From: Methyloprofundus sp.
GTDB lineage: Bacteria; Pseudomonadota; Gammaproteobacteria; Methylococcales; Methylomonadaceae
Direction of reading: 5' to 3'
Length of the DNA: 64,000 nt
Assembly (NCBI GenBank): GCA_016592635.1
Contig: AP023240.1
Location: 2,583,630 to 2,647,629, forward strand
Shown: one piece after another, positions 27,027-35,899 of the stretch
How positions within the stretch are numbered: position 1 is the first letter of the stretch
How the letters are laid out: each line of letters starts with the position of its first letter
Made by a program: the position numbers and the translations under genes
Notes under the pieces: generated by a model
Told to the model about the DNA's origin: nothing
The model's database searches: none
The model's input: only the letters and a program-made list of their open reading frames with translations

Positions 27027-28094
27027 TTAATATATGTTGTTTTCAATAAACTGTTGTTTTTCCAACAAGCTATTTTCAACTTGTTGAATCGTCATTCCCT
27101 GAGCCATAATGCTACAAATTGGCTCACCTTTTGCTATTTCTGTCTTTATTTTAGGACGGTCAAAACTCCATTTTGGCCATTCAATTTCTCTAATTTTACA
27201 GGGTTTTCTTGCAAATATTATTTGCATAGCCCTTATGCTTTTATCCGACTTAAATTCAATCATGCTCCCAGTCAAATGTGCTGAAAACAACTTCAGCTCA
27301 GGATACAACAGCATGCTGGCTGGTGGGCGCGAATTTATTTCTAAAAAATAACACGCATTACCATCCCAAATAAAATCCAAACTGCCTAAGCCTTGCAAAT
27401 GATAATATTTAACTAAATCAGCTAACCAGCTTTGCACTCTTTGCTGTTCATGTGCAGGTAAAATATTGGCGCGCATAATACCTGCAAAAGTAAAATCATC
27501 TTGAGCAACAGTCCATTGCCGATGAAATCCAATTAACTGGATTTGCTCTCTATTTGCACAAAATAAAACCGATCCCACTTGGCCGCAACAAAAACGCTGG
27601 TAATATTCACCTGATTGAGCGGTACGATCACAACGACTAATCCCAATACCACCCACATTATTTTGTGGCTTTAGCAAATAATTCGAGCGATCCTCTGGCA
27701 TTGTAAAACACACTTCAGGGTAGCAAATATGCAAACGATCGAGTTGCTTAAATAATTGCCGCTTATCAGCAAACTGCTGAAAAACGACGACATCATTACC
27801 TTTCAGCTGAAATTTTGCAGCCAACCAAAACAGTGTTTCCTGATGGCCTTCCAAACCACTACCATAAACCACAAATGTAAATGTATACAAGGTAGCCAGT
27901 TGCTCAACAATGGGCTGTACTATTGCTAACGCCAAGCTCTCAACTTGACAGGCTTGCTCAGCTAACGCCTCTGTATCTTGATCAGCATATAAATCAATAA
28001 CCAAAGGTAAGTAGCCTGCTTGCCTTGCGGCCTGTGCTAACATTCTGCCTGAACTCGCAATAATAAGAACGTAGCTACCGCTTTTTTTTTGCAT
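27027..28094 (-). CDS. ATP-grasp ligase of the H4MPT gene cluster
   Basis: About 355 residues. The N-terminal '[31 protein letters not shown]' is a preATP-grasp Rossmann-like domain. The ATP-grasp core includes '[14 protein letters not shown]' (Lys and glycine-rich loop) and '[26 protein letters not shown]', where the E-I-N of the metal site is intact. Proteins of this type sit beside mch and mptG in methylotrophs and are thought to act in H4MPT side-chain assembly by carboxylate-amine ligation; the exact step is not established by this sequence. I use the ATG at 28094; a TTG at 28115, three bases after the mptG stop, would add seven residues, and neither has a strong ribosome site. It ends 13 bases before the mch start. 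Confidence 0.85.
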   Translation of the reverse strand: MQKKSGSYVLIIASSGRMLAQAARQAGYLPLVIDLYADQDTEALAEQACQVESLALAIVQPIVEQLATLYTFTFVVYGSGLEGHQETLFWLAAKFQLKGNDVVVFQQFADKRQLFKQLDRLHICYPEVCFTMPEDRSNYLLKPQNNVGGIGISRCDRTAQSGEYYQRFCCGQVGSVLFCANREQIQLIGFHRQWTVAQDDFTFAGIMRANILPAHEQQRVQSWLADLVKYYHLQGLGSLDFIWDGNACYFLEINSRPPASMLLYPELKLFSAHLTGSMIEFKSDKSIRAMQIIFARKPCKIREIEWPKWSFDRPKIKTEIAKGEPICSIMAQGMTIQQVENSLLEKQQFIENNIY

Positions 28095-28118
28095 AGCTAT
28101 GCGCCAGATTGGCAAAAC

Positions 28119-29090
28119 TTACTCTGTTGCGCTTACGACAATCTCGCCACCGCAATTCCTGGCACTGGCAACTAAAACATTTAAATGCTCACAATGCGCA
28201 AAGTTTTGTGCAACTTGTTTTTGCAAACTACTGGCCACATCCTCGCTTTGCACTACACAAAAACCAGTTGGCCCCCAAGAAGTTTGTCCAATAGCAGTAG
28301 CGCCTTGCTCCTGCAAAAACTGCATGGCTGTTGCTACTTCATTACTAGTAAAAATACCACCCTGTGCGCCAGCAAAATGCTCACCTACAGAACGCTGTAA
28401 TTGAGTAATGCTATCACCAAACAAAGCAATATTAGCCTCAGCTAAAGCAGGTAACCCTTGCATCATTAATAAATAACATAAACGCGCCGCTTCTTCATGT
28501 GGAAAAACAGGAAGCTCCTTAAAAGCCTGAATTTCAGCATTACCATGTAAGCCTTGACCACGGGAATCAAACACCAAAATAAAACGCCAATCATCAGGAA
28601 TATTCATCCGTGATATGACTGGAGGCGTTAAGGTATGCGCACCGCGCCCACCATCAACCACCAAGCCACCTTGCTCAAAAATAGCAATGCCAATACCAGA
28701 ACGTGCGCCACGGGCAGATAATTGCGCAATATCACGTACACTCAAACCTAAATCATAAAAGGCACTTAATGCCATGCCTATAGCAATAGACATTTGCGTA
28801 CCAGACCCTAACCCTACATGTTCAGGAATACTGGTCTTTAAATGCAAATGCAACGTATCTGCAACGTTTAAAGCCTTACATAATCGCTGCAAACACGATT
28901 CGGCACGCTCAGATTGCACACCTGAAAAACTTAATTTATCAGCATAGCTAAGTGATAAAGTGGTATTGATCTCATTAAGTGCCACACCGATACTACCAAA
29001 ATGTCGCCCTAATGAGCCGCTTAAATCAATAAAGCCCATATGCAAACGTGCTGGTGCAATAACAGTAATTTTAACTGGAGTGGATTTCAA
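28119..29090 (-). CDS. mptG: Beta-ribofuranosylaminobenzene 5'-phosphate synthase
   Basis: Joins phosphoribosyl pyrophosphate and 4-hydroxybenzoate or p-aminobenzoate with loss of CO2, the first committed step in making (tetrahydro)methanopterin. The 323 residues match this GHMP-kinase-fold family: 'VIAPARLHMGFIDLSGSLGRHFGSIGVAL' at the N-terminus, 'PEHVGLGSGTQMSIAIGMAL', 'GIAIFEQGGLVVDGGRG' and 'GEHFAGAQGGIF'. It is the first gene of the minus-strand mptG/ATP-grasp/mch set and shows that the organism can make the cofactor used by Mch. 53 bases separate it from the HAD gene upstream, so it may share that transcript. Confidence 0.94.
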   Translation of the reverse strand: MKSTPVKITVIAPARLHMGFIDLSGSLGRHFGSIGVALNEINTTLSLSYADKLSFSGVQSERAESCLQRLCKALNVADTLHLHLKTSIPEHVGLGSGTQMSIAIGMALSAFYDLGLSVRDIAQLSARGARSGIGIAIFEQGGLVVDGGRGAHTLTPPVISRMNIPDDWRFILVFDSRGQGLHGNAEIQAFKELPVFPHEEAARLCYLLMMQGLPALAEANIALFGDSITQLQRSVGEHFAGAQGGIFTSNEVATAMQFLQEQGATAIGQTSWGPTGFCVVQSEDVASSLQKQVAQNFAHCEHLNVLVASARNCGGEIVVSATE

Positions 29091-29143
29091 ATGATTAACC
29101 GCGAAACTAAAGACGAATAAAACGGGGCATTATACAGGATTGT

Positions 29144-29809
29144 TTACTTTTCTTGCAGCAGCTTAGCTAATTCCGATAAATCATTAAGCACAAGCCCCGC
29201 TAAAGCCTGCATTTTACCGTCCATATCAGGCATAGAAGGTACTAATACCGAGAAAGCATTGGCATTTTTAGCCGCCAACAAACCAATTAATGAATCCTCA
29301 ACAACCAAGCAAGCAGCAATCGGTTGCTCTAAAACATTAGCTGCTCGCAAGAATATATCTGCCGCTGGCTTGGGAGATGGCACATGATCACGACTAACGA
29401 TAGTGGGAAACAAGTTAGCAATACCTGCATACTGCAAACATTCCCGTGCGTTAGTTTCTGGGCTATTCGTCGCCAAACAGTACTTAATTGATAATGCATC
29501 AAGCACTTGCAATACATCATAAACACCTGTTTTAACATCAATACCATCACTTTCTACTCCCGCACGCCAATAGATAGAACTTAAACGATAAAATTCGCTT
29601 AAAGGAAAATTGACACCTAAATATTGCGTTAGCTGCTGTTCAATATGCGAAAAAGGCATACCTGATACTTGAGCACAAAAAGCATCACTGATTGTATAAC
29701 CCAAGGTATCTGCAGCTTGCTGCCATGCGCTAAAATAGGTTGTTTCAGTATCTAATACCAAGCCATCCATATCAAAAATAACCGCATTAAAATCAGGTAA
29801 CTGCTTCAT
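29144..29809 (-). CDS. HAD-superfamily phosphatase, subfamily IA
   Basis: 221 residues with all HAD motifs: 'VIFDMDGLVLDTE' (nucleophile and acid Asp), 'CLATNSPE' (motif II), 'PSPKPAADIFLRAA' (Lys of motif III) and 'LVVEDSLIGLLAAKNA' (acidic motif IV). A helical cap follows the first motif, as in beta-phosphoglucomutase- and GPP-like enzymes. The substrate is unknown, probably a small sugar phosphate or nucleotide. It lies upstream of mptG on the same strand and could be cotranscribed with it; a role in H4MPT synthesis is possible but unsupported. Confidence 0.88.
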   Translation of the reverse strand: MKQLPDFNAVIFDMDGLVLDTETTYFSAWQQAADTLGYTISDAFCAQVSGMPFSHIEQQLTQYLGVNFPLSEFYRLSSIYWRAGVESDGIDVKTGVYDVLQVLDALSIKYCLATNSPETNARECLQYAGIANLFPTIVSRDHVPSPKPAADIFLRAANVLEQPIAACLVVEDSLIGLLAAKNANAFSVLVPSMPDMDGKMQALAGLVLNDLSELAKLLQEK

Positions 29810-29839
29810 GCAAAAATTCTCAGCCCATTAAAATACATA

Positions 29840-30484
29840 CTACTCCTGATCAGACACAAGCAGTAATTGTTTCGCTTCCTGTAATGCACTTTGATAAGTC
29901 GCCAACATTTTTTTACAACTATTTTCCAGCTCCACCTCACTCCTAGAACCAGCAAAAATGCGCGTATATTCAGCCGATACTTCATCCATCGTAGTCATAG
30001 CGGTCGTTAATTGTGCAGATAGACGGTCAACCAGCTCTTCTAGTTCTTGTACGCGTTCTTGCTCAGCAATGCGCTCAGGAGATAATTGCCCATCACTTGC
30101 ATTTAATGCCGAACTAGCCAATAAAGAGTGATAAGGCTTGGCAAGGTTAGCAACATAATAGTCGATATTTGTTAACTGCTCGCCATCCTGAAGCAAATAT
30201 AACTCAATAATCTTCTGATATAGTAATTGCTCGTTGGTTCTTATGACCTGCATAGTTTCTTGAGCATACTGTTCGTCAACAGTACAATGGTCACTTATTA
30301 ATCTGGCAAGCTGCTTATCTCTTATATTACTGGTCTCTTCCAGCTTATCAACTAACTCGTGTGCAGCATTTTGTGCGGCAGATTTCGTCTTATTAAAACG
30401 AAAAAATAAAAATAACAGTACCACGATTAACAAAATACTCAGTTCAAGCAAAACAATCACATTGGCAGAATTTAACACACTCAT
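29840..30484 (-). CDS. Membrane-anchored coiled-coil protein, partner of the VWA protein
   Basis: 214 residues, no known family. Residues 11-28 (VLLELSILLIVVLLFLFF) form one N-terminal membrane helix with a basic stretch after it. The rest is charged and helical, with heptad-like leucines at about 120-205 ('RVQELEELVDRLSAQLTTAMTTMDEV'), consistent with a cytosolic coiled coil. The start overlaps the stop of the VWA gene by 4 bases (ATGA), so the two are translated together and likely interact in the inner membrane. The function is unknown. Confidence 0.72.
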   Translation of the reverse strand: MSVLNSANVIVLLELSILLIVVLLFLFFRFNKTKSAAQNAAHELVDKLEETSNIRDKQLARLISDHCTVDEQYAQETMQVIRTNEQLLYQKIIELYLLQDGEQLTNIDYYVANLAKPYHSLLASSALNASDGQLSPERIAEQERVQELEELVDRLSAQLTTAMTTMDEVSAEYTRIFAGSRSEVELENSCKKMLATYQSALQEAKQLLLVSDQE

Positions 30485-32274
30485 TCCAAGCGCTCCAAAA
30501 CTTCTGCTTGTTGTGCTCGTGATTTATTTTTATAAAAACGAAACCCAAAATAACCAACTATCATTAACAACAAATTCACCACAACTACCACAGCAATAAC
30601 AGGCCAATTAAATTGCACTTCTTCGACCAGCGATTCTTCTTCTGTAGTCTCTGTAACCAGGTCTATTGCTGCAACGACTTCACTGATCGGTTTTTGCAGT
30701 TCAAGATCAGTCGTTTGCTCAATAATTTCCGCAGGCTCTATGACTAGCGGAACGGGTTCAACGACAAACATATCATGCGTAAACAGCAAGTCTTGTAACG
30801 CTGGAGTTATCGCAACACCAGCAACCGATTGAGCCTGTACGGTAAAATTTACCAGAACTTGCTGTTCAGGCTCTGGCGCTTGAATCATTAATTGCCACTG
30901 CCCCGCTTGCTCTGTCACTATGACATTTTGTAGCACTGCATCACCTACCTGTATACTCGCTGCAATATGTAGCACTCGAGTATCAACCAACTCTGCATCA
31001 GGTACAAAATCAATCACAACTTGTTGTGCATCAATTTTATAGGTCATACTGATGAGTGTTTTAAGTACGGCAAGACTATGCATAACAGCACGCTGAAAAC
31101 TTTGCCCATTAGCACTAATATCTAAATGATAAATACCTTCCTGATCAAATTCAGGCAACTGAATTTTAAAAAAACCAGGTTTATCCAACTGCGCAATAAA
31201 CTCATAACTTTGGTTCACATCAGCAGTGTTATTAATTTTCAATTTGAGCTCAATAAAATTCAAAAAATCTGTACGGGTAATTATTTTCTGAGCATCCGTA
31301 AAATAAACGTCAATCGCTAATTGTTCACCAGAATTTAAATAATTGGGCAGTACAGAAGTTCGCAATTGTAAATCGGTCACAATCATCACTTGGTTATCTG
31401 GGTCAACATCCGCCTTAATTTGCCACAGCCCCGCCTCAGGAGACTTGACTGTCACCAAATCATAATTATCTTGATAATGCCAATACAACTGTGCAGCAAT
31501 AGTTTCTTGGCTAAATACTGCTCCAGAGGGTGTAATAAGTTTACTAGTATCCGCCTTATTTTTTCTAAAAATTAAGGTAGAAAACTCATTAATAGAACTA
31601 TCAATAGTAAAGGTATTATCACTTAGCGGTACAGTCGCCACAGGTATTGCTTTTTGAAAGATCTTGAAGAAAATGCGTTGTAACTGCTCAGCGGATTTAG
31701 CCAATTCATACCAGCCATCGGTTTTTTTAGCTAATTGCCTTAGTAAGTCACTGTCAGCCTGTGTTGATAAAGCAATGCTATAAACTTTTATATTATTTTT
31801 TTTAAATAATGGGCTTAACTCAGATAAGATACGTTCACGCGACTCGGCACTTTGCATAAAGCTCTGTGCAGAAACATCGACCACGCCATCCGTTAATAAT
31901 ATTAACACCCTTTGCGCTGAACTAGCCGGCTTTTCCCAACCCACAGTAGCGGCATGCAATGCTGTTTCTATATCTGTTAAAAGTCCTCTGGAATGAATGC
32001 GATTAATTTTAGTTAAAGCCGCTTTTTTCCACTGGCTACTGACTGTCGCCAAGGGCACAAGCTTGTCAGTTTGTTCGGCAAACAACCAAACTCCGGCTTG
32101 TGTATCATTAGCTAATAGATTAATCAATAACTCTAAGGCAGGAACCCTCAAATTATTAATATCATTCTGCTGCATACTGCCAGAAACATCGATTAAAATG
32201 CGAACATCGTTATTTACCGAGCCATATCCTAACGCCGAATAACAGATAATAATTAAAAATACTGCAACTTTCAT
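30481..32274 (-). CDS. VWA-domain protein with signal peptide and C-terminal membrane anchor
   Basis: About 597 residues from the ATG at 32274, which begins a clean signal peptide (MKVAVFLIIICYSALGYG). A GTG at 32295 would only prefix seven residues. The von Willebrand A domain (about 25-195) has the metal-ion site 'DVSGSM' (Asp29, Ser31, Ser33), then 'TDIETALHAA' and 'ILLTDGVVD'. The middle (220-500) is beta-rich, like the repeated domains of vault-type or marine VWA proteins. Near the C-terminus 'PVIAVVVVVNLLLMIVGYFGFRFY' is a membrane helix with a basic tail. The bulk would therefore be periplasmic. It is coupled to the coiled-coil gene. It may bind a surface or protein partner; nothing shows which. 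Confidence 0.8.
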   Translation of the reverse strand: MKVAVFLIIICYSALGYGSVNNDVRILIDVSGSMQQNDINNLRVPALELLINLLANDTQAGVWLFAEQTDKLVPLATVSSQWKKAALTKINRIHSRGLLTDIETALHAATVGWEKPASSAQRVLILLTDGVVDVSAQSFMQSAESRERILSELSPLFKKNNIKVYSIALSTQADSDLLRQLAKKTDGWYELAKSAEQLQRIFFKIFQKAIPVATVPLSDNTFTIDSSINEFSTLIFRKNKADTSKLITPSGAVFSQETIAAQLYWHYQDNYDLVTVKSPEAGLWQIKADVDPDNQVMIVTDLQLRTSVLPNYLNSGEQLAIDVYFTDAQKIITRTDFLNFIELKLKINNTADVNQSYEFIAQLDKPGFFKIQLPEFDQEGIYHLDISANGQSFQRAVMHSLAVLKTLISMTYKIDAQQVVIDFVPDAELVDTRVLHIAASIQVGDAVLQNVIVTEQAGQWQLMIQAPEPEQQVLVNFTVQAQSVAGVAITPALQDLLFTHDMFVVEPVPLVIEPAEIIEQTTDLELQKPISEVVAAIDLVTETTEEESLVEEVQFNWPVIAVVVVVNLLLMIVGYFGFRFYKNKSRAQQAEVLERLE

Positions 32275-32309
32275 ATTAATCAATAACGATCCCACAGAAA
32301 ATAGTGCTA

Positions 32310-32370
32310 CCGTATAATGATAGGAGGAGCTGCCAATTTCACTGGTCGTGGCTAAAAGCCCCTCCTACGG
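32310..32370. repeat. REPIN-like hairpin
   Basis: Between the VWA gene and the oxygen-sensor gene lies a 61-base imperfect palindrome. The right arm, read on the minus strand, is CCGTAGGAGGGGCTTTTAGC with CACGACC after it. The left arm is CCGTA, then TAGGAGGAGCT. The GTAG tetranucleotide followed by a G-rich palindromic core is the usual layout of REP sequences mobilised by RAYT transposases, and two facing copies form a REPIN. No RAYT gene is in the window. The left half is degenerate. Confidence 0.6.
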
Positions 32371-32384
32371 TTGCGTACAAATAA

Positions 32385-33113
32385 TTAAACTGCAATACCC
32401 ACTTGCAATGCCTCAAACCAATCTAGAAAACGTTTTACATCATCACCTTTAAAAACTCGTCCGTGCTGTGGTGCCAAAATATCAATATCTAATTTACGAA
32501 CTCGATCAATCCAATCTCTTTTAGCCTGATTAGAAGGCATCCAACGCTGATGAAAGAAGCGCATTTTATCAATATGCGCATCAAAGTCCTCTACAAAAAT
32601 AGGTCCACACGGCTCCTCTAAAGCCGCACCGACATCCCCTGACATTAATATTTTTGCTTTAGGGTCATAAATATGGAAGTTAGCTGATGAATGCAAATAA
32701 TGCGCAGGAATAACTTGCAGTTCAGTACTATCTAATTGAATAATACCCCCATTATCTGGAATACCAACATATTCAATTTCCTCACAACCAAAGTGACGTA
32801 AGAAGCCTTCCCACAAGGCAGGTGCATGCAATTTAGCATGCGGTAACGCTTGGTCCCATAAACCTAAAGATGAAATAACATCAGGATCTTGGTGTGATGC
32901 AAAAATATCAGTAATTTCTTCGACTGGAGCATGGTGTAATACTGCCGCCAGCATTGGTGCAAATAACTCTACACCTCCTGGATCTAACAGCAAACAACGC
33001 TTCGTAGTTCTGATGATATATTGATTAGTATCAATAATACTGTCAGGCTTATTAACATCTCGTGCATACATAATCCATTGGTATGCACCTTCATAAATTT
33101 TTGTCATTTTCAT
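32385..33113 (-). CDS. ODP-type diiron oxygen-sensing protein (MBL fold)
   Basis: 243 residues from the ATG at 33113, with AGAGGT 10 bases upstream; a TTG three codons earlier would sit too close to that site. The fold is the metallo-beta-lactamase domain of flavodiiron proteins without the flavodoxin part. The metal motif reads H74-x-D76-x-D78-V79, where flavodiiron enzymes have HxExDH, with further ligands near His138 or His141, Asp160 ('LMSGDVG') and the His in 'LAPQHGRVFKG'. Loss of the first-motif last His, replaced by Val, is a trait I associate with ODP proteins, the diiron O2 sensors linked to chemotaxis in Treponema. It is the last gene of the chemotaxis run, which supports that role. 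Enzymatic activity is not excluded. Confidence 0.82.
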   Translation of the reverse strand: MKMTKIYEGAYQWIMYARDVNKPDSIIDTNQYIIRTTKRCLLLDPGGVELFAPMLAAVLHHAPVEEITDIFASHQDPDVISSLGLWDQALPHAKLHAPALWEGFLRHFGCEEIEYVGIPDNGGIIQLDSTELQVIPAHYLHSSANFHIYDPKAKILMSGDVGAALEEPCGPIFVEDFDAHIDKMRFFHQRWMPSNQAKRDWIDRVRKLDIDILAPQHGRVFKGDDVKRFLDWFEALQVGIAV

Positions 33114-33137
33114 GCTAAACAATACCTCTTATAGCAA

Positions 33138-33755
33138 CTAGTCTGAAATATTAATAATAGATAAGGCACTGCGACAGCGCTGTACATTATCATGAATAAC
33201 CTGTGCCGCATTATCGACACTTTCTGCTACCGCTTGCAAACTTTGCAAATACTCACCAGCTTGTGATGCCTCAATTCTTGAGTTAGCTGCAATAACACGC
33301 GCAGCCCTAGCAGGATGCATAACATCTTCTAATTGATCCAACAATTTATTAACATGTGTTCTAAATTGTGAGCGACAGGTTTGCATGCGCTGATGCGCCA
33401 AAGTAGCAGGTTTGTCTAATGAATCAGCATAAGGCGCACCTTCCGCCAATTCAGCAACTTTCTCAAAAGCAAGACAAGCATTAGTCATGCGATGCTCTTC
33501 AACCGTCATTTGATACAACAAAAATGCATGCTCATTAATATCATTAACCAACTCAATGGTCTCTTTGGCCAATTCATTAATAAAATCAGTGATAGGTTGA
33601 AAGCCTTTCGCTTTCTCGCCCGCTCTAAAAGCAATTGCCTTGGCATTAGCCGCTGCCAAGGAAATTTCCTTAGCAACATGCATCACCGCACTTAATTCTG
33701 CGGCAATAGAAGCAACTGCAACAAATTTTGATTTAGCTTGGTTCGCTTTATTCAT
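33138..33755 (-). CDS. Soluble MCP-tip-like helical protein
   Basis: 205 residues, wholly helical in pattern, with no membrane segment or sensor domain. Residues about 24-70 ('VMHVAKEISLAAANAKAIAFRAGEKAKGFQPITDFINELAKETIEL') align by eye with the hairpin tip of chemoreceptors, where the canonical text is [33 protein letters not shown]. The A/RAGE and GF positions are kept, while several tip residues that contact CheA and CheW differ. The rest forms further long helices. It lies between the HsbR-like gene and the ODP gene, so it may join the ODP sensor to the signalling array. This is inference; no family name is known to me. Confidence 0.72.
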   Translation of the reverse strand: MNKANQAKSKFVAVASIAAELSAVMHVAKEISLAAANAKAIAFRAGEKAKGFQPITDFINELAKETIELVNDINEHAFLLYQMTVEEHRMTNACLAFEKVAELAEGAPYADSLDKPATLAHQRMQTCRSQFRTHVNKLLDQLEDVMHPARAARVIAANSRIEASQAGEYLQSLQAVAESVDNAAQVIHDNVQRCRSALSIINISD

Positions 33756-33795
33756 TTAATACACCCGGCTATTTAAAAAATAAACATACTTCACG

Positions 33796-35505
33796 CTACG
33801 CTTCCCACTCATAAACTGCCTTAACATGATTACCGTTACCACTATATTCGACATTCTTACACAAGCTTTGTAATAAACTCATACCTCGGCCAAAATTTTG
33901 TTGATTATCTGCTAAACCTACTTTGCCAGCATTATAATCAAAACCCTCTCCAGTATCCTGTACCTTAATGACCAAGCGCCCTCCTTTTGCAGTTGGTTGA
34001 TGATTAAAATGCAGGTTAATGGCTCCTGCTTGTAATTGATTCAAACGCTGTTCACGCTCATTATAAAACTGCATAAAACCATCAGGTGTTTGCTTCATTT
34101 GTGAATCAAGCTTTAACAAACCATGATCTAAGGCATTAGCAAATAACTCAGTGACAATTAAAAAAATCGTCTCACGCTGCTCCAGTAAATTCTGGATTTC
34201 CATAATTGAATTGATAATAATGGGGACAGGGTTTACATGCTTTAAAGTAGCAGCCTGGAATTCCATCGATGTTTTCCACGGTAATGCTTGTAAGCTGTTA
34301 TGCTTCGTTTTTGTCTCTATTTGCATCCATTTGGCATTAGTCACATTACATTGCAACTCAACAAGCGTAATATCATCTTGCTGCTCCAACCCTTTGCTAT
34401 GCTTATTTAAAGCCGCCAACACCGCATCATAGCCATTACGTGCATGCTTTATGCTTTCAATAACACCACTCGCATCAAACGGCTCGCCCTGAATATTTTC
34501 CGCTTCAATCACACCGTCGGTAAATAAGTACAAATAATCATCCGCACTCACTTGCAATACTAGTGGATGAGCCTCAAAACTGTCGACAATACCTAACGGC
34601 AAGTTCTTTGATTTTATGGTTCGTAATTTTTTTGATGTGGAATTGCACAAATAATGGTCTGGCAAACCACAAGTTATCAAATTAATTGTTTCGGTATCTC
34701 TGAAAAATGCCACAATGGTAGCAGCCAAAAACATATTAATAGGTAACAAATTCTTCATTTTACGGTTTATTTCCGCAATGATTTCCGTTATCCCAAAACC
34801 TTTAGCGGTCATGCCATAAAAAATTTCAGCTACTGGCCCTGAACCAAATGAGGCTGATAATCCATGACCTGTAAAATCACCCAGAAACACATATAATTGA
34901 TTCCCTGGTGTTTTAGCCACTAAAAAAACATCCCCATTGAATAAAGCCATCGGTGATAAAAAATATCTGGCTTCAGGAACTTCAAGAAATCCCGCATGAA
35001 TAATATTTTTATACAATGTTGCTGCTATAGCTTCTTCCTGTGCTAAATGCTGCTGATACTCTATCAGTTGCTTCTTTTGTATAAATTGTTCCAGATATAG
35101 CTGTTTAACATATAATAAAGAGTGGATTTTAGCCATTAAAGCAACCGATCTAAATGGCTTATGCACAAAATCATCAGCCCCTACATCAATGCACCTTTGC
35201 AAACTTTCATTGCTGTTCAGTTCGGTAATAAAAATAATGGGTACATACTGCTCATCTAGCTCTTTTTTTATTAATTCTGCCGCTTCTAATCCATCCATAT
35301 TGGGCATCAGAATATCTAAAATAATTAAATCAGGATGACACTCCTTAAATAACCGTACTGCTTCCAAGCCGTCTTTTGCAGTAAAAACTTGATACCCTGC
35401 CTGCTCAAGAATTTTAGTCAGCAACAAACACTGAGACCGGCTATCATCAGCAATTAAAATTTTTGCTGCTGATTCCTGTAACAAGGACTGGGTATTTTGC
35501 ATCAC
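33796..35505 (-). CDS. Response regulator-PP2C phosphatase-kinase (HsbR-like)
   Basis: 569 residues with three domains in the order of Pseudomonas HsbR. A receiver (15-130) has the DD pair, phosphoacceptor Asp64 in 'IILDILMPNMDG' and the Lys in 'VHKPF'. A SpoIIE/PP2C domain (about 180-385) has 'VFLGDFTGHGLSA' and 'YLFTDGVIEAEN', and ends 'QQDDITLVELQ'. A GHKL ATPase/anti-sigma kinase (about 410-569) has 'ELFANALDHGLL' (N box), 'VQDTGEGFD' and 'GRGMSLLQSL'. It would dephosphorylate and phosphorylate the STAS protein encoded 17 bases upstream, with the receiver getting phosphate from CheA or another kinase. In Pseudomonas this switch feeds a diguanylate cyclase and an anti-sigma factor; those are not seen here. 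Confidence 0.9.
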   Translation of the reverse strand: MMQNTQSLLQESAAKILIADDSRSQCLLLTKILEQAGYQVFTAKDGLEAVRLFKECHPDLIILDILMPNMDGLEAAELIKKELDEQYVPIIFITELNSNESLQRCIDVGADDFVHKPFRSVALMAKIHSLLYVKQLYLEQFIQKKQLIEYQQHLAQEEAIAATLYKNIIHAGFLEVPEARYFLSPMALFNGDVFLVAKTPGNQLYVFLGDFTGHGLSASFGSGPVAEIFYGMTAKGFGITEIIAEINRKMKNLLPINMFLAATIVAFFRDTETINLITCGLPDHYLCNSTSKKLRTIKSKNLPLGIVDSFEAHPLVLQVSADDYLYLFTDGVIEAENIQGEPFDASGVIESIKHARNGYDAVLAALNKHSKGLEQQDDITLVELQCNVTNAKWMQIETKTKHNSLQALPWKTSMEFQAATLKHVNPVPIIINSIMEIQNLLEQRETIFLIVTELFANALDHGLLKLDSQMKQTPDGFMQFYNEREQRLNQLQAGAINLHFNHQPTAKGGRLVIKVQDTGEGFDYNAGKVGLADNQQNFGRGMSLLQSLCKNVEYSGNGNHVKAVYEWEA

Positions 35506-35521
35506 AACGTTATCCTATCAA

Positions 35522-35827
35522 TTAAACCAAAGTAAATAACTTATCAAAGTTAGCAATCTGTAAGATTTTTTTAACATCAGGCCGAGCATTAACTATTCTG
35601 ATTGCTGCTTGATTGTCGCCCACTTTATCTCGCAGCACTAACAGCATTCCTAAAGCCGAACTATCCACATATTCGGTACGCCCTAAATCGATAGTAATAG
35701 ATTTAACTCCCACTGCATCTTGTTCGGATACTTTCCGAAAATCTTGATGCATACTAAAATCAAAACGTCCTGAAACATTAATTCTTAACGCACCCTTACC
35801 TGCATCTTTATGTACTTCTACTGGCAT
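35522..35827 (-). CDS. STAS anti-sigma factor antagonist (HsbA-like)
   Basis: 101 residues forming one STAS domain. The phosphorylatable serine region is D55-S56-S57-A-L-G, preceded by 'SITIDLGRTEYV'. Length and the serine position match HsbA and other SpoIIAA-type antagonists. AAAGGAAAT lies just before the ATG. It stands between a chemoreceptor gene and the HsbR-like gene, 17 bases from the latter, so the two are the likely partner-switching pair. The downstream target is unknown. Confidence 0.9.
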   Translation of the reverse strand: MPVEVHKDAGKGALRINVSGRFDFSMHQDFRKVSEQDAVGVKSITIDLGRTEYVDSSALGMLLVLRDKVGDNQAAIRIVNARPDVKKILQIANFDKLFTLV

Positions 35828-35899
35828 TTTATATTTCCTTTACGGTATATATTTAAATTTTTACTACTGTTTTTTTACTAAAAATGTGTTTATCACATC

